Shown: positions 1-10,856, numbered from the stretch's first letter. The stretch: 64,000 nucleotides of DNA from UBA1181 sp045226255 (GCA_045226255.1 JBGVCG010000033.1:26739-90738); one strand, 5' to 3'. Notes: generated by a model not told the origin, from the sequence alone. Translations and numbers: made by a program.

Positions 1-2189
1 ACAGCCTGGAGTACAAAGTTACGGACGAGGCGAAGAACGAGGTGGCCCTGACCGCATACGCCATAGGACTCTCAGGGGATGTCACCATTCCCGCGGAAGT
101 GGAATACGAAGGGGTGAAATACAAGGTCACCTCCATCGGAGATCATGCATTTCAATATTGCATAGGATTAAAGACGATTGACATACCTAACTCCATATCC
201 TCCATTGGGGAATATGCATTTGATTATTGCGAAGGATTAGAGACGATCAACATCTCCCCATCCAGTCCCATCAAAAGGATAGAGAACAACACATTCAGTT
301 TCTGCTCAAGTTTAACCTCCATCACAATACCTGACTCCGTCACATACATTGGTTCTTATGCAATTAGTAGCTGTGCGAAACTGACAGAAATTATCGTCCC
401 AAACTCCGTCACAATCATCAACCAGTTCGCCTTCGCATATTGCGGGGACTTGACCTCCATCACATTGCCGAACACCATCAAATCACTGGAACTTTGTTTA
501 TTAGAAGGTTGCAAAAGTCTGTCCACCTTCAAAATACCAGATTCAGTGGAGTCGATAGCCGCGGGAGTGTTCGATTATTGCGAAGGCCTCACACGCATTG
601 AAATCCCTAGCTCCGTCAAAACCATTGGACAAAGAGCATTTTTCCAATGCACGAACCTATCCTATGTCTATATTCCTAAATCTGTCAGCACAATACAGGA
701 AGGAGCTTTCGAAGGGTGTCCTAAACTGGAGGATCCGGAACATCCAGAGAACGCCATATATTGTGAAGTGGAAGAGGAACCTGAGGACTGGGTCCTGTTC
801 TATGGCTATGAATTCCAAGGTCTTGGCCGCAAACTGTCACTCAACGTCGTATGGGCGAGCGCAGGCACCCTCGGACAGACATTTGCCATCGACAACCTGA
901 AGTACACGATAACGGACGATGTGAAGAATGGAGTATCCGTGAGCGCCAACAGTACAGAACTTTCAGGAGACGTCATCATTCCTGCGGAAGTGGAATATGA
1001 AGGGGTGAAATATACGGTCACCTCCATCGCTCAAGAAGGATTCCAAGAATGTGCCGGACTAACCTCCATCGACATTCCCAACACTGTAACCGCCATCGGG
1101 CGAAAAGCATTCTATGAATGTAGGAGTTTGACCACTGCCAACATCCCTGACTCCATCACCACCATAGAAGGTGAAACGTTCTTCTTCTGTGAAAATCTGA
1201 AGTCCATCACAATACCAAGCAACGTCACTTCCATCGGAGAGTTCGCATTCGCCTACTGCAGCAAGCTGGCTCAACTGGAAATTCCTAACAGCGTTACTTC
1301 CATCGACGGAAGCGCCTTCGGCGAGTGCGTGAGTCTGCATCTACTCGAAATACCAGAATCTGTTAAACACATCGGTCCAACAGCCTTCCACGATTGCGAG
1401 TATCTAACCATAATCATAGAGGACTCCACTTCCCTCGTCTTGGATGAGGGAGCCCTCAGTGATGTTAAGATTGTTTTGTACAAAAACAAGGAGGAGTACT
1501 TGATCGACGAGCCTTTCATATACGGTGACAAGGAGAAAGAACATCTGATCGGGTACTTCGGAACGGATTCGGTAATCACCATCCCTAACACCGTCAAATA
1601 CATCGAAGAGAATGTGTTCAGACGTTCAAAGGCAACCTCCATTACCATTCCGAACTCCGTCACATACATCGGGAAAAATGCCTTCAATTTCTGTAGTATG
1701 CTCACCTCCATCACTATACCAAATTCCGTCACCTCAATAGACACGGAGGCATTCTCTTACTGCAAAAACCTGATCAACGTTCAGATACCGAAGTCCGTCA
1801 CACAGATTGGCGCAAACACATTCTACGGTTGCGAAAAGTTAGTCGATGAGGAGCAACCTAAGCAAGCCATCTACTGCGACATGAAAGAGAAACCGGAAGG
1901 TTGGGATGTCACATGGAACTACTTCAAATACGATGGGACCCTCTGCCATACTTTCTGGAATGAAAGGGCATCCTTGTCAACCAACGCATCACCTGTCATC
2001 ACAAAGATATATGCGTCAGAAGGAACGATCATCATTGAAGGCTTCACGGGCGATATAAGCGTATTCAACCCAGCAGGACAATTAATCCTCCGTCGCACAA
2101 TAGCAGAGCCTTATACGGAGATTCCTGTGGTAGCAGGCCTCTACATCGTAAAAGCGGGAGAGACCTCGGAGCGTGTGATTGTTCGATAA
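1..2189 (+). CDS. BspA-like leucine-rich repeat surface protein, 5'-truncated by window edge
   Basis: The reading frame is open from base 3 with no stop, so the gene starts upstream of the window; the GTG at 42 is not a convincing start. The product is a run of about 23-residue LRR_5 (BspA/TpLRR) repeats of the form 'L.sItIPnSVtsIG..AF..C', in two blocks. Each block is introduced by the same module ending in 'GDVTIPAEVEYEGVKY' (about 60-120 and 960-1015), and each ends with a 'YC-acidic-W' spacer, which points to an internal duplication. The last ~65 residues ('VFNPAGQLIL', 'GLYIVKAG') resemble a T9SS type A sorting domain, so export across the outer membrane and surface anchoring is inferred. 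In other bacteria such proteins bind host or matrix proteins or mediate coaggregation; the ligand here is unknown. Confidence 0.85.
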   Translation, partial: SLEYKVTDEAKNEVALTAYAIGLSGDVTIPAEVEYEGVKYKVTSIGDHAFQYCIGLKTIDIPNSISSIGEYAFDYCEGLETINISPSSPIKRIENNTFSFCSSLTSITIPDSVTYIGSYAISSCAKLTEIIVPNSVTIINQFAFAYCGDLTSITLPNTIKSLELCLLEGCKSLSTFKIPDSVESIAAGVFDYCEGLTRIEIPSSVKTIGQRAFFQCTNLSYVYIPKSVSTIQEGAFEGCPKLEDPEHPENAIYCEVEEEPEDWVLFYGYEFQGLGRKLSLNVVWASAGTLGQTFAIDNLKYTITDDVKNGVSVSANSTELSGDVIIPAEVEYEGVKYTVTSIAQEGFQECAGLTSIDIPNTVTAIGRKAFYECRSLTTANIPDSITTIEGETFFFCENLKSITIPSNVTSIGEFAFAYCSKLAQLEIPNSVTSIDGSAFGECVSLHLLEIPESVKHIGPTAFHDCEYLTIIIEDSTSLVLDEGALSDVKIVLYKNKEEYLIDEPFIYGDKEKEHLIGYFGTDSVITIPNTVKYIEENVFRRSKATSITIPNSVTYIGKNAFNFCSMLTSITIPNSVTSIDTEAFSYCKNLINVQIPKSVTQIGANTFYGCEKLVDEEQPKQAIYCDMKEKPEGWDVTWNYFKYDGTLCHTFWNERASLSTNASPVITKIYASEGTIIIEGFTGDISVFNPAGQLILRRTIAEPYTEIPVVAGLYIVKAGETSERVIVR

Positions 2190-2219
2190 AAGCACACCGC
2201 CGGCAACAACCGGTTATCA

Positions 2220-2256
2220 AAAAAGCCATTCCTCATCATTGGGGAATGGCTTTTTT
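2220..2256. terminator. Bidirectional intrinsic terminator between LRR gene and DUF3467 gene
   Basis: A 12-bp perfect stem (AAAAGCCATTCC against GGAATGGCTTTT) is flanked by an A-run on the left and T6 on the right. It therefore works as a U-tailed hairpin in both directions. It separates the plus-strand surface protein gene from the end of the minus-strand rpoC operon. Confidence 0.85.
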
Positions 2257-2274
2257 AATGCTTATAAAAGAGGA

Positions 2275-2598
2275 TTACGCCTCACCACCACCATTGAAAG
2301 TGTTGAAGTTAAACGGCATAGCATTGCGGGGATCCACATCCCCCTTGATCGTTCCATACCGTTCCTCATACTTCTGCAGGTTATTTTGCAACGCAAGCAT
2401 CATACGCTTCGCATGCTCAGGTGTCAGGATGACGCGTGTCTTCACCTTTGCCTTCGGTGTGTTTGGAAGGACGCGAAGGAAATCGATCACGAACTCCGAG
2501 GAGGAGTGTGATATGATCGCCATATTAGAATAAACGCCCTCTGCGACAGCCTCGCTAATTTCGACGCTCAACTGTTTCTTGTCATTTTGATCTTCCAT
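2275..2598 (-). CDS. DUF3467 family protein
   Basis: A 107-residue protein with the conserved DUF3467 core: 'YSNMAIISHSSSEFVIDF', then 'AKVKTRVILTPEHAKRM' and a short helix ending 'NLQKYEERYG'. The family is small, cytosolic and of unknown biochemical function. It is commonly found directly behind rpoC in Bacteroidota, as here, where it starts 80 bases after the rpoC stop on the same strand. The last residues are glycine and acidic rich. Co-transcription with the rpl-rpo operon is inferred from strand, spacing and the terminator that follows it. No enzymatic motif is visible. Confidence 0.85.
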   Translation of the reverse strand: MEDQNDKKQLSVEISEAVAEGVYSNMAIISHSSSEFVIDFLRVLPNTPKAKVKTRVILTPEHAKRMMLALQNNLQKYEERYGTIKGDVDPRNAMPFNFNTFNGGGEA

Positions 2599-2678
2599 AT
2601 TCGTATACTGTTTTTACGAAGAGAGGACCAACTAAAAAGTCAGTCCTCCCCTATTACAATTAGATTAAAATCTATTAA

Positions 2679-5600
2679 TTAGTTCTCATCCTCGCTCTCA
2701 GACGCAGGCTCCAAGCTAGAGGAAGATGGTCCGTAAAGAGGCTCCATTTCTTCCTTAGAACCCACGATCAGACGATCGAAGTCTCTTTGTCCCGTACCTG
2801 CAGGGATCAAGTGACCGCAGATCACGTTCTCCTTCATACCCTCCAAGTAATCCACCTTACCACGGATAGCTGCATCGTTCAAGACCTTCGTAGTCTCCTG
2901 GAATGAAGCCGCAGACATGAAACTTGTAGTCTGCAAAGCGGCACGTGTGATACCTTGAAGTATCTGAGAAGAGATGGCAGGAACAGCGTCACGCGTCACA
3001 ACCGGTTTCAAGTCGCGGCGTTTCAGCATACTGTTCTCGTCCCTCAGCTTACGTACAGTCACGATCTGACCAGGTTTGAGATTCTCGGAATCACCAGCAT
3101 CGGTAACGACCTTCTTGCCGTAGATTCTATCGTTCTCCTCCATGAATTCGAGCTTGTCAACGATTTCCTTCTCCAAGAAGCGAGTATCACCCGCATCCTC
3201 GATCTCGACCTTACGCATCATTTGGCGCACGATCACCTCGAAGTGCTTATCGTTGATCTTCACACCCTGCAGACGGTACACATCCTGCACCTCGTTCACG
3301 ATATACTCCTGTACAGCGGTAGGACCCTTGATGGCCAAGATATCCGATGGAGTGATCGCACCGTCAGAGAGTGCGGTACCAGCACGTACGTAGTCATTCT
3401 CCTGTACCAAGATCTGCTTGGACAATGGAACGAGATATTTATGAACGTCACCCGTCTTGGAAGTGACAGTGATTTCACGGTTACCACGTTTGATCTTACC
3501 GAAGGTCACCTCACCGTCGATTTCAGAAACGACAGCTGGGTTGGATGGGTTACGAGCCTCGAACAACTCCGTCACACGAGGGAGACCTCCCGTGATATCG
3601 CCCGCCTTACCAACGGCGCGAGGGATCTTAACCAAGAGTTGACCAGTCTTAACGCTATCCTTGTCATCGACAATGACATGGGCGCCCACAGGCAAGCTAT
3701 AAGACTTAACGACATTACCCTTAGCGTCAACGATACGTGCCTCAGGCACCTTCGTCTTATCCTTAGACTCGATGATGATCTTCTCCTTCAAACCGGTTGT
3801 TTCATCGGACTCGGTCTTGTAAGTCACGTTCTCGATGACATTGTCGAACGAAATCTTACCAGCCACCTCAGTGATGATCACAGCGTTGAATGGGTCCCAC
3901 TCGCAGACCTTGTCACCCTTGGAAACCTTCTGTCCGTCCTGAACGTACAATTTAGCACCATAAGGGATATTCGCCGTAGTAAGGGCGATCTTCGTGTTAG
4001 GATCAACAATTCTCATCTCCGTGTAACGGCTTACGACGATCTTGATTGGATTACCATTCTCGTCCTCCGAATCAACCGTACGAAGCTCATCGATCTCGAC
4101 GTTACCTTCGTAACGAGAAACGATACCAGACTCAGCTGCGATGTTACCGGCGACACCACCGACGTGGAACGTACGAAGTGTCAACTGAGTACCAGGCTCA
4201 CCGATAGACTGGGCGGCGATGACACCGACAGCCTCACCCTTGTGAACCAGACGGCCCGTCGCGAGGTTACGTCCGTAACACTTCGCGCACACACCCCTCT
4301 TAGACTCACAAGTCAATACCGAACGAATCTCGACGCGCTCGATCGGAGAGTCTTGGATAATCTGAGCCGCATCCTCACGGATCTCCTCTCCAGAGCGGAC
4401 AATCACTTCGCCCGTCAATGGATGGATGATGTCATGAACAGAAACACGACCCAAAATTCTATCATACAAAGAGGCAACAACCTCCTCATTATTCTTCAAT
4501 TCTGTACAAACGAGACCACGCAACGTACCGCAATCCTCCTCGTTGATGATGACATCGTGGGAGACGTCAACAAGACGACGGGTCAAGTATCCTGCGTCGG
4601 CAGTCTTCAAGGCCGTATCGGCAAGACCCTTACGAGCACCGTGCGTAGAGATGAAGTACTCCAACACGGAAAGACCCTCCTTAAAGTTGGAAAGAATTGG
4701 GTTCTCGATGATCTGACCGCCTTCAGCACCCGCTTTTTGAGGCTTAGCCATCAAACCACGCATACCAGACAGCTGACGAATCTGCTCCTTAGAACCACGG
4801 GCTCCAGAGTCAAGCATCATGTATACTGAGTTGAATCCTTGGTCGTCGGAAGAAATCGTCTTCATCAAGATGTTAGACAACTCGGCGTTGATGTGCGTCC
4901 AAGTATCGATGATCTGATTGTAACGCTCGTTATAAGTGATGAAGCCCATGTTATAGTTGTTCATGATCTCCTCAACCTCCTTATAACCCTTCTGTACCAA
5001 TTCCTCTTTCTCCTTAGGGATGATCACGTTCTCGAGGTTAAATGACAAGCAACCTCTGAAGGCCATGTAGTAACCCAAGTTCTTGATATCATCGAGGAAC
5101 TGAGCCGTACGAGCCACACCACAAACCTTGATCACATTACCGATGATGTCACGAAGAGACTTCTTGGTGATCAACGTGTTCACGTAACCCACCTCAGGCG
5201 GAACGTTCTCGTTGAAGATCAAACGACCCACAGTCGTCTCGACCATCGTATCCACCAATTCGCCCTTATCGTTCAAGTCCTTCACAATCACCTTGATTGG
5301 CGCGTGCAAAGCGACTTTCTTTTCGTTGTAAGCGATATGAGCCTCCTCAACACCGTAGAAAGTCAAGCCTTCGCCCAAAGCGCCGGCACGTGGCTTCGTG
5401 ATATAGTACAATCCCAACACCATGTCCTGAGAAGGCACCGTGATAGGCGAACCGTTCGCAGGGTTCAAGATATTATGGGAAGCGAGCATCAACATTTGAG
5501 CCTCAAGCACAGCCTCATTACCCAAAGGCAAGTGAACGGCCATCTGGTCACCATCGAAGTCGGCGTTGAACGCTGTACAAGCCAACGGGTGCAATTGGAT

Positions 5601-6974
5601 AGCCTTACCCTCGATCATCTTAGGCTGGAAGGCCTGGATACCCAAACGGTGCAATGTCGGGGCACGGTTCAAGAGAACAGGGTGACCTTTCATCACGTAC
5701 TCGAGGATATCCCAAACGACAGGGTCCTTGCGGTCCACAATCTTCTTCGCCGATTTCACCGTCTTGACGATACCACGCTCGATCAATTTACGGATAACAA
5801 ACGGCTTATATAGCTCGGCTGCCATATCCTTAGGCAAACCGCACTCATGCATCTTCAACTCAGGGCCAACGACGATAACGGAACGAGCGGAGTAGTCAAC
5901 ACGCTTACCCAACAAGTTCTGACGGAAACGTCCTTGCTTACCCTTCAAGGAGTCTGACAAAGACTTCAACGGACGGTTAGCATCCGTCTTCACCGCGCTA
6001 GACTTACGGGAGTTGTCGAACAAAGAGTCGACAGCCTCCTGCAACATACGTTTCTCGTTACGGAGGATCACCTCAGGAGCCTTGATCTCGATCAATCTCT
6101 TCAGACGGTTGTTACGTATGATGACACGGCGGTACAAATCGTTCAAGTCGGAAGTGGCGAAACGTCCACCATCCAATGGAACCAACGGACGCAACTCAGG
6201 CGGGATGACAGGAACGATCTTAACGATCATCCACTCAGGCTTGTTCTTACCGTTAGACGCGCGGAAAGCCTCCACCACCTGAAGACGCTTCAAAGCCTCG
6301 GTCTTACGCTGTTGGGAAGACTCCTGACCAGCGCGGTTCCTCAACTCGAAGGAGAGAGAGTCGAGGTCGACACGTTGCAACATGTCGTAGATAGCCTCGG
6401 CACCCATCTTAGCGATGAATTTATTAGGATCAGTATCCTCCAGCATCTGGTTCTCCTTAGGAAGCTTGTCCACGATGTCCAAGTACTCCTCCTCAGTGAG
6501 CAGATCCTGCTCAGCGATGCCCTCACTCTCCATGATACCTGGTTGAATGACAACATAACGCTCATAATAGATAACCGCATCCAATTTCTTTGTTGGCATA
6601 CCCAACAAATATCCGATCTTGTTTGGCAAAGAGCGGAAGTACCAGATGTGCGCTACTGGAACGACGAGCTGGATATGTCCCATACGCTCACGACGCACCT
6701 TCTTCTCGGTGACTTCCACACCACAACGGTCGCACACGATACCCTTGTAACGGATACGCTTGTACTTACCGCAATGGCACTCGTAATCCTTCACCGGACC
6801 GAAAATTCTCTCACAGAACAGACCGTCACGTTCCGGCTTGTAAGTTCTGTAATTGATGGTTTCCGGTTTTAACACCTCACCACTTGACTCTTCGAGAATC
6901 TCCTCAGGAGAAGCCAAGCCAATGGTAATCTTAGTGAAATTACTCTTTATCTTATTATCTTTTTTAAAAGCCAT
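2679..6974 (-). CDS. rpoC: DNA-directed RNA polymerase subunit beta'
   Basis: 1431 residues, the full length expected for Bacteroidota beta'. The N-terminal zinc site (CHCG...CDRCG, residues ~66-85), the catalytic Mg-binding NADFDGDQMA (~468-477) and the second zinc site (CESKRGVCAKC, ~888-898) are all present, as are the bridge-helix/trigger-loop region and the C-terminal omega-contact region. With beta, alpha and omega it forms the core RNA polymerase and carries the active-site magnesium. It begins 27 bases after the rpoB stop and is clearly co-transcribed with it. Long open frames on the opposite strand (for example 2955-4829) are composition shadows of this gene. Confidence 0.98.
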   Translation of the reverse strand: MAFKKDNKIKSNFTKITIGLASPEEILEESSGEVLKPETINYRTYKPERDGLFCERIFGPVKDYECHCGKYKRIRYKGIVCDRCGVEVTEKKVRRERMGHIQLVVPVAHIWYFRSLPNKIGYLLGMPTKKLDAVIYYERYVVIQPGIMESEGIAEQDLLTEEEYLDIVDKLPKENQMLEDTDPNKFIAKMGAEAIYDMLQRVDLDSLSFELRNRAGQESSQQRKTEALKRLQVVEAFRASNGKNKPEWMIVKIVPVIPPELRPLVPLDGGRFATSDLNDLYRRVIIRNNRLKRLIEIKAPEVILRNEKRMLQEAVDSLFDNSRKSSAVKTDANRPLKSLSDSLKGKQGRFRQNLLGKRVDYSARSVIVVGPELKMHECGLPKDMAAELYKPFVIRKLIERGIVKTVKSAKKIVDRKDPVVWDILEYVMKGHPVLLNRAPTLHRLGIQAFQPKMIEGKAIQLHPLACTAFNADFDGDQMAVHLPLGNEAVLEAQMLMLASHNILNPANGSPITVPSQDMVLGLYYITKPRAGALGEGLTFYGVEEAHIAYNEKKVALHAPIKVIVKDLNDKGELVDTMVETTVGRLIFNENVPPEVGYVNTLITKKSLRDIIGNVIKVCGVARTAQFLDDIKNLGYYMAFRGCLSFNLENVIIPKEKEELVQKGYKEVEEIMNNYNMGFITYNERYNQIIDTWTHINAELSNILMKTISSDDQGFNSVYMMLDSGARGSKEQIRQLSGMRGLMAKPQKAGAEGGQIIENPILSNFKEGLSVLEYFISTHGARKGLADTALKTADAGYLTRRLVDVSHDVIINEEDCGTLRGLVCTELKNNEEVVASLYDRILGRVSVHDIIHPLTGEVIVRSGEEIREDAAQIIQDSPIERVEIRSVLTCESKRGVCAKCYGRNLATGRLVHKGEAVGVIAAQSIGEPGTQLTLRTFHVGGVAGNIAAESGIVSRYEGNVEIDELRTVDSEDENGNPIKIVVSRYTEMRIVDPNTKIALTTANIPYGAKLYVQDGQKVSKGDKVCEWDPFNAVIITEVAGKISFDNVIENVTYKTESDETTGLKEKIIIESKDKTKVPEARIVDAKGNVVKSYSLPVGAHVIVDDKDSVKTGQLLVKIPRAVGKAGDITGGLPRVTELFEARNPSNPAVVSEIDGEVTFGKIKRGNREITVTSKTGDVHKYLVPLSKQILVQENDYVRAGTALSDGAITPSDILAIKGPTAVQEYIVNEVQDVYRLQGVKINDKHFEVIVRQMMRKVEIEDAGDTRFLEKEIVDKLEFMEENDRIYGKKVVTDAGDSENLKPGQIVTVRKLRDENSMLKRRDLKPVVTRDAVPAISSQILQGITRAALQTTSFMSAASFQETTKVLNDAAIRGKVDYLEGMKENVICGHLIPAGTGQRDFDRLIVGSKEEMEPLYGPSSSSLEPASESEDEN

Positions 6975-7001
6975 ATTTTATATTGAAAAGAGTTATACTA
7001 A

Positions 7002-10000
7002 TTATTCAAGCGTTATACTCAAGCCCAGACCTCTCAACTCGTGCAGCAACACGTTCAAAGATTCTGGAATACCTGCAGGCGGCATAGGCTCGCCCTTGAC
7101 GATCGACTCGTACGCACGGGCACGACCCGTCACGTCGTCTGACTTGATGGTCAAGATCTCCTGAAGAACGTGGGACGCACCGAATGCCTCGATTGCCCAG
7201 ACCTCCATCTCTCCGAAACGCTGTCCACCGAACTGCGCCTTACCACCAAGAGGTTGTTGAGTAATCAACGAGTAAGGACCGATGGAACGTGCGTGCATCT
7301 TGTCGTCGACCATGTGACCCAGTTTCAACATATAGATGACACCGACAGTCGCAGGTTGGTCGAAACGCTCTCCTGTGCCACCATCGCACAAGTAAGTCTT
7401 ACCGTATCTTGGGAGACCCGCCTTGTCCGTCCACTCGTTCAAGTCGTCCAAAGTGGCACCGTCGAAGATTGGCGTAGCGAACTTGCAGCCCAACTTCATA
7501 CCAGCCCATCCGAGCACGGTCTCGAAGATCTGACCCAAGTTCATACGGGAAGGCACACCCAACGGGTTCAACACGATGTCCACTGGTGTTCCATCCGGCA
7601 AGAAAGGCATATCCTCCTGTCTAACGATACGAGAGACGATACCCTTGTTACCGTGACGACCGGCCATCTTGTCACCCACACGGATCTTACGTTTCTTAGC
7701 AATATAAACTTTCACCAATTGAACGATTCCTGCAGGAAGCTCATCACCGATCATGACGTTGAACTTCTTACGCTTGTTCACAGCATCCAACTCCTTGTAT
7801 TTCCTGATGTAGTTCATGATCAAGTCATGAATCATATCGTTCTTATGAGCGTCGGATGTCCACTTGCTCAATTGTACAGTAGTATAATCGATCTCTTCCA
7901 AAGCCTTCTTGGAGAACTTAGCGCCCTTAGCGATCACGTCAGCGCCCAAGAAATCCTTAACACCTTGAGAAGTCTTTCCACTAGTCAGCATTTGCAGCTT
8001 CTCCACGAGGATACCCTTCAGCTCGGCAGCCTTCTCCAAGAACTCCTCCTCGATCTTAGGCAGGATAGCCTTGTCGCTCATGCGGGACTTGCGGGTCTTC
8101 ATTGCCTTAGAGAACAATCTCTTGTCGACAACGACACCACGCAATGAAGGAGTAGCCTTCAAGGAAGCGTCCTTCACGTCGCCGGCCTTGTCACCGAAGA
8201 TGGCGCGGAGCAACTTCTCCTCAGGAGAAGGATCCGACTCACCCTTAGGAGTGATCTTACCGATCAAGATATCGCCAGGCTCCACGAATGCGCCCACACG
8301 GATAATACCGTTCTCATCCAAGTTGCGGGTAGCGTCCTCGCTGACATTCGGGATATCGGCGGTCAACTCCTCCAATCCACGCTTCGTCTCACGAACCTCC
8401 AATTGGTATTCGTCGACGTGAACTGAAGTGAATATATCGTATTTACATACCTTTTCGTTAATAACGATGGCGTCCTCATAGTTGTAACCCTTCCAAGGCA
8501 TGAAGGCAACCAAAAGGTTCTTACCGATTGCCAACTCACCGTTCTGAGTAGAGTAACCTTCCGTCATGATTTGACCCTTCTCGACGCGCTGTCCACGAGA
8601 AACGATAGGACGCAAGTCGATGGTAGTGCTCTGGTTCGTCTTCCTGAACTTAGGAATCGTGTATTCCTTGAGGGCAGAGTCGAAGTTAACGAACTCCTCA
8701 TCCTCTGTTCTGTCGTAACGTACCTTGATGACGCTAGAGTCAACGAACTCCACAACGCCGGCACCTTCCGCAGCGATCTGAGTACGAGAGTCGCGCACCA
8801 ACTGAGCCTCGATACCGGTACCCACGATAGGAGATTCGGTTCTCAACAAAGGAACAGCCTGGCGCATCATGTTCGAACCCATCAACGCACGGTTAGCATC
8901 GTCATGCTCGAGGAACGGAATGAGGGAAGCCGCGATAGAAGCGATCTGCGCAGGAGCGACATCCATCAAATCCAACTCTGAAGGAGGAACGACAGGGAAG
9001 TCACCCTCTTTACGGGCCTTCACCTTATCAGACAAGAAGTTACCGTTCTCATCCAACGCGGCGTTACCTTGAGCGATGATCTTACCTTCCTCTTCCTCAG
9101 CGGTCATGTATTGTACACCGTTCTCAGAGATATCAGCCTTTCCGTCCTTCACGATACGGTAAGGAGTCTCGATGAAACCGAGGTCATTGATCTTAGCGTA
9201 GACACACAAAGAGGAGATCAAACCGATGTTAGGACCCTCAGGCGTCTCGATAGGGCAAAGACGTCCGTAGTGCGTGTAGTGCACGTCACGAACCTCGAAG
9301 CCCGCACGCTCACGGGAAAGACCACCAGGACCGAGGGCGGAGAGACGACGCTTGTGAGTAATTTCGGCAAGCGGGTTCGTCTGATCCATGAATTGGGAAA
9401 GGGCGTTCGTTCCGAAGAAAGAGTTGATGACGGAAGAGATAGTCTTCGCGTTGATCAAATCGATCGGAGTGAACACCTCATTGTCGCGGACGTTCATACG
9501 CTCGCGGATTGTTCTAGCCATACGGGCCAAGCCGACGCCGAACTGGTTGTACAGTTGCTCGCCCACTGTGCGGACACGGCGGTTGCTCAAGTGGTCGATA
9601 TCATCGACATCAGCCTTAGAGTTGATCAATTGGATCAAGTACTTGATGATTTCGATGATATCCTCGTTAGTGAGGACACCCACGTTCATGTCAGTCTTAA
9701 GACCCAATTTCTTATTGATTCTATAACGGCCAACCTCACCCAAGTCGTAGCGTTTCTCAGAGAAGAACAGACTTTGGATCACCTCGCGAGCGGCGTTCTC
9801 GTCCGCAGGCTCAGCGTTACGCAGTTGGCGGTAGATATAGTAAACAGCCTCCTTCTCGGAGTTGCTGGAATCCTTTTGCAAAGTATTGTAAATGATCTCG
9901 TAGTCGGAGAGGTTCTGGTCCTCCTTGTGGAGAAGGATTGTCTGGACACCCGAATCGAGAATCATTTGGAGGTGTTCTTTTTCCAGGATAGTCTCACGGT

Positions 10001-10814
10001 CGATAACGACCTCGTGACGTTCGATGGAAACGACCTCACCCGTATCTTCATCAACGAAATCCTCGACCCAAGCCTTGAGGACACGAGCGGCGAGTTTTCT
10101 ACCCTCCACCTTCTTCAAGGCAGCCTTAGAAACCTTTATTTCCTCAGCCAAGCCGAATATTTCGAGAATATCTTTATCACTTTCATATCCGATGGCACGC
10201 AAGAGCGTGGTAACCGGTAATTTCTTCTTACGGTCGATGTAGGCGTACATGACATTGTTGATGTCCGTAGCGAACTCGATCCATGAACCCTTGAACGGAA
10301 TAATACGAGCGGAATAGAGTTTCGTTCCGTTCGCATGCATGCTCTGTCCGAAGAAAACGCCCGGGGAACGATGCAACTGAGAAACGACGACGCGCTCAGC
10401 ACCGTTGATGACAAAGGTTCCTTTGTCCGTCATATAAGGGATTTGCCCCAAATAGACATCTTGGATAATTGTCTCAAAATCCTCATGATCAGGATCCGTA
10501 CAATACAACTTTAACTTAGCCTTCAAAGGCACGCAATAGGTAAGGCCTCGTTCGATACACTCGTCGATTGTATAACGAGAAGGATCGATATAGTAGTCCA
10601 AGAACTCCAGGACGAAATTGTTACGCGTATCCGCGATAGGGAAATTCTCAGCGAAAACCTTGTACATGCCCTCGTTTTTCCTTTGCTCAGGAGGGGTGTC
10701 CAACTGGAAGAAATCCCTAAACGACTTTAATTGCACTTCAAGAAAATCCGGATACTCGAACGGTTTCTTGACAGAGGCAAAACTAACTCTCTGTTTATTT
10801 TCAATAGAAGACAT
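7002..10814 (-). CDS. rpoB: DNA-directed RNA polymerase subunit beta
   Basis: 1270 residues. Recognisable segments include the rifampicin region with 'GTNALSQFMDQTNPLAEITHKRR', the 'GYNYEDAIVINEK' motif, the 'GRHGNKG' motif and the C-terminal 'GQRFGEMEVWA' clamp segment. Beta forms one half of the polymerase cleft and binds the nascent RNA and incoming NTP. In the rifampicin pocket the visible residues match the usual sensitive type (QFMDQ...HKRR), so no resistance substitution is evident. It follows rplL with a 102-base gap that contains an attenuator-like hairpin, and precedes rpoC by 27 bases. Confidence 0.98.
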   Translation of the reverse strand: MSSIENKQRVSFASVKKPFEYPDFLEVQLKSFRDFFQLDTPPEQRKNEGMYKVFAENFPIADTRNNFVLEFLDYYIDPSRYTIDECIERGLTYCVPLKAKLKLYCTDPDHEDFETIIQDVYLGQIPYMTDKGTFVINGAERVVVSQLHRSPGVFFGQSMHANGTKLYSARIIPFKGSWIEFATDINNVMYAYIDRKKKLPVTTLLRAIGYESDKDILEIFGLAEEIKVSKAALKKVEGRKLAARVLKAWVEDFVDEDTGEVVSIERHEVVIDRETILEKEHLQMILDSGVQTILLHKEDQNLSDYEIIYNTLQKDSSNSEKEAVYYIYRQLRNAEPADENAAREVIQSLFFSEKRYDLGEVGRYRINKKLGLKTDMNVGVLTNEDIIEIIKYLIQLINSKADVDDIDHLSNRRVRTVGEQLYNQFGVGLARMARTIRERMNVRDNEVFTPIDLINAKTISSVINSFFGTNALSQFMDQTNPLAEITHKRRLSALGPGGLSRERAGFEVRDVHYTHYGRLCPIETPEGPNIGLISSLCVYAKINDLGFIETPYRIVKDGKADISENGVQYMTAEEEEGKIIAQGNAALDENGNFLSDKVKARKEGDFPVVPPSELDLMDVAPAQIASIAASLIPFLEHDDANRALMGSNMMRQAVPLLRTESPIVGTGIEAQLVRDSRTQIAAEGAGVVEFVDSSVIKVRYDRTEDEEFVNFDSALKEYTIPKFRKTNQSTTIDLRPIVSRGQRVEKGQIMTEGYSTQNGELAIGKNLLVAFMPWKGYNYEDAIVINEKVCKYDIFTSVHVDEYQLEVRETKRGLEELTADIPNVSEDATRNLDENGIIRVGAFVEPGDILIGKITPKGESDPSPEEKLLRAIFGDKAGDVKDASLKATPSLRGVVVDKRLFSKAMKTRKSRMSDKAILPKIEEEFLEKAAELKGILVEKLQMLTSGKTSQGVKDFLGADVIAKGAKFSKKALEEIDYTTVQLSKWTSDAHKNDMIHDLIMNYIRKYKELDAVNKRKKFNVMIGDELPAGIVQLVKVYIAKKRKIRVGDKMAGRHGNKGIVSRIVRQEDMPFLPDGTPVDIVLNPLGVPSRMNLGQIFETVLGWAGMKLGCKFATPIFDGATLDDLNEWTDKAGLPRYGKTYLCDGGTGERFDQPATVGVIYMLKLGHMVDDKMHARSIGPYSLITQQPLGGKAQFGGQRFGEMEVWAIEAFGASHVLQEILTIKSDDVTGRARAYESIVKGEPMPPAGIPESLNVLLHELRGLGLSITLE

Positions 10815-10856
10815 TTATCGAAGATATTAAGTGAACTCAAAAAAGAATATAGACAT

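Noticed and set aside
2955..4829. A 624-codon open frame on the strand opposite rpoC, and similar long frames opposite rpoB (7170-8147, 9069-10220)
   Set aside because: They mirror rpoC/rpoB codon bias, have low-complexity composition and no recognisable domain, so they are shadows of highly biased genes.
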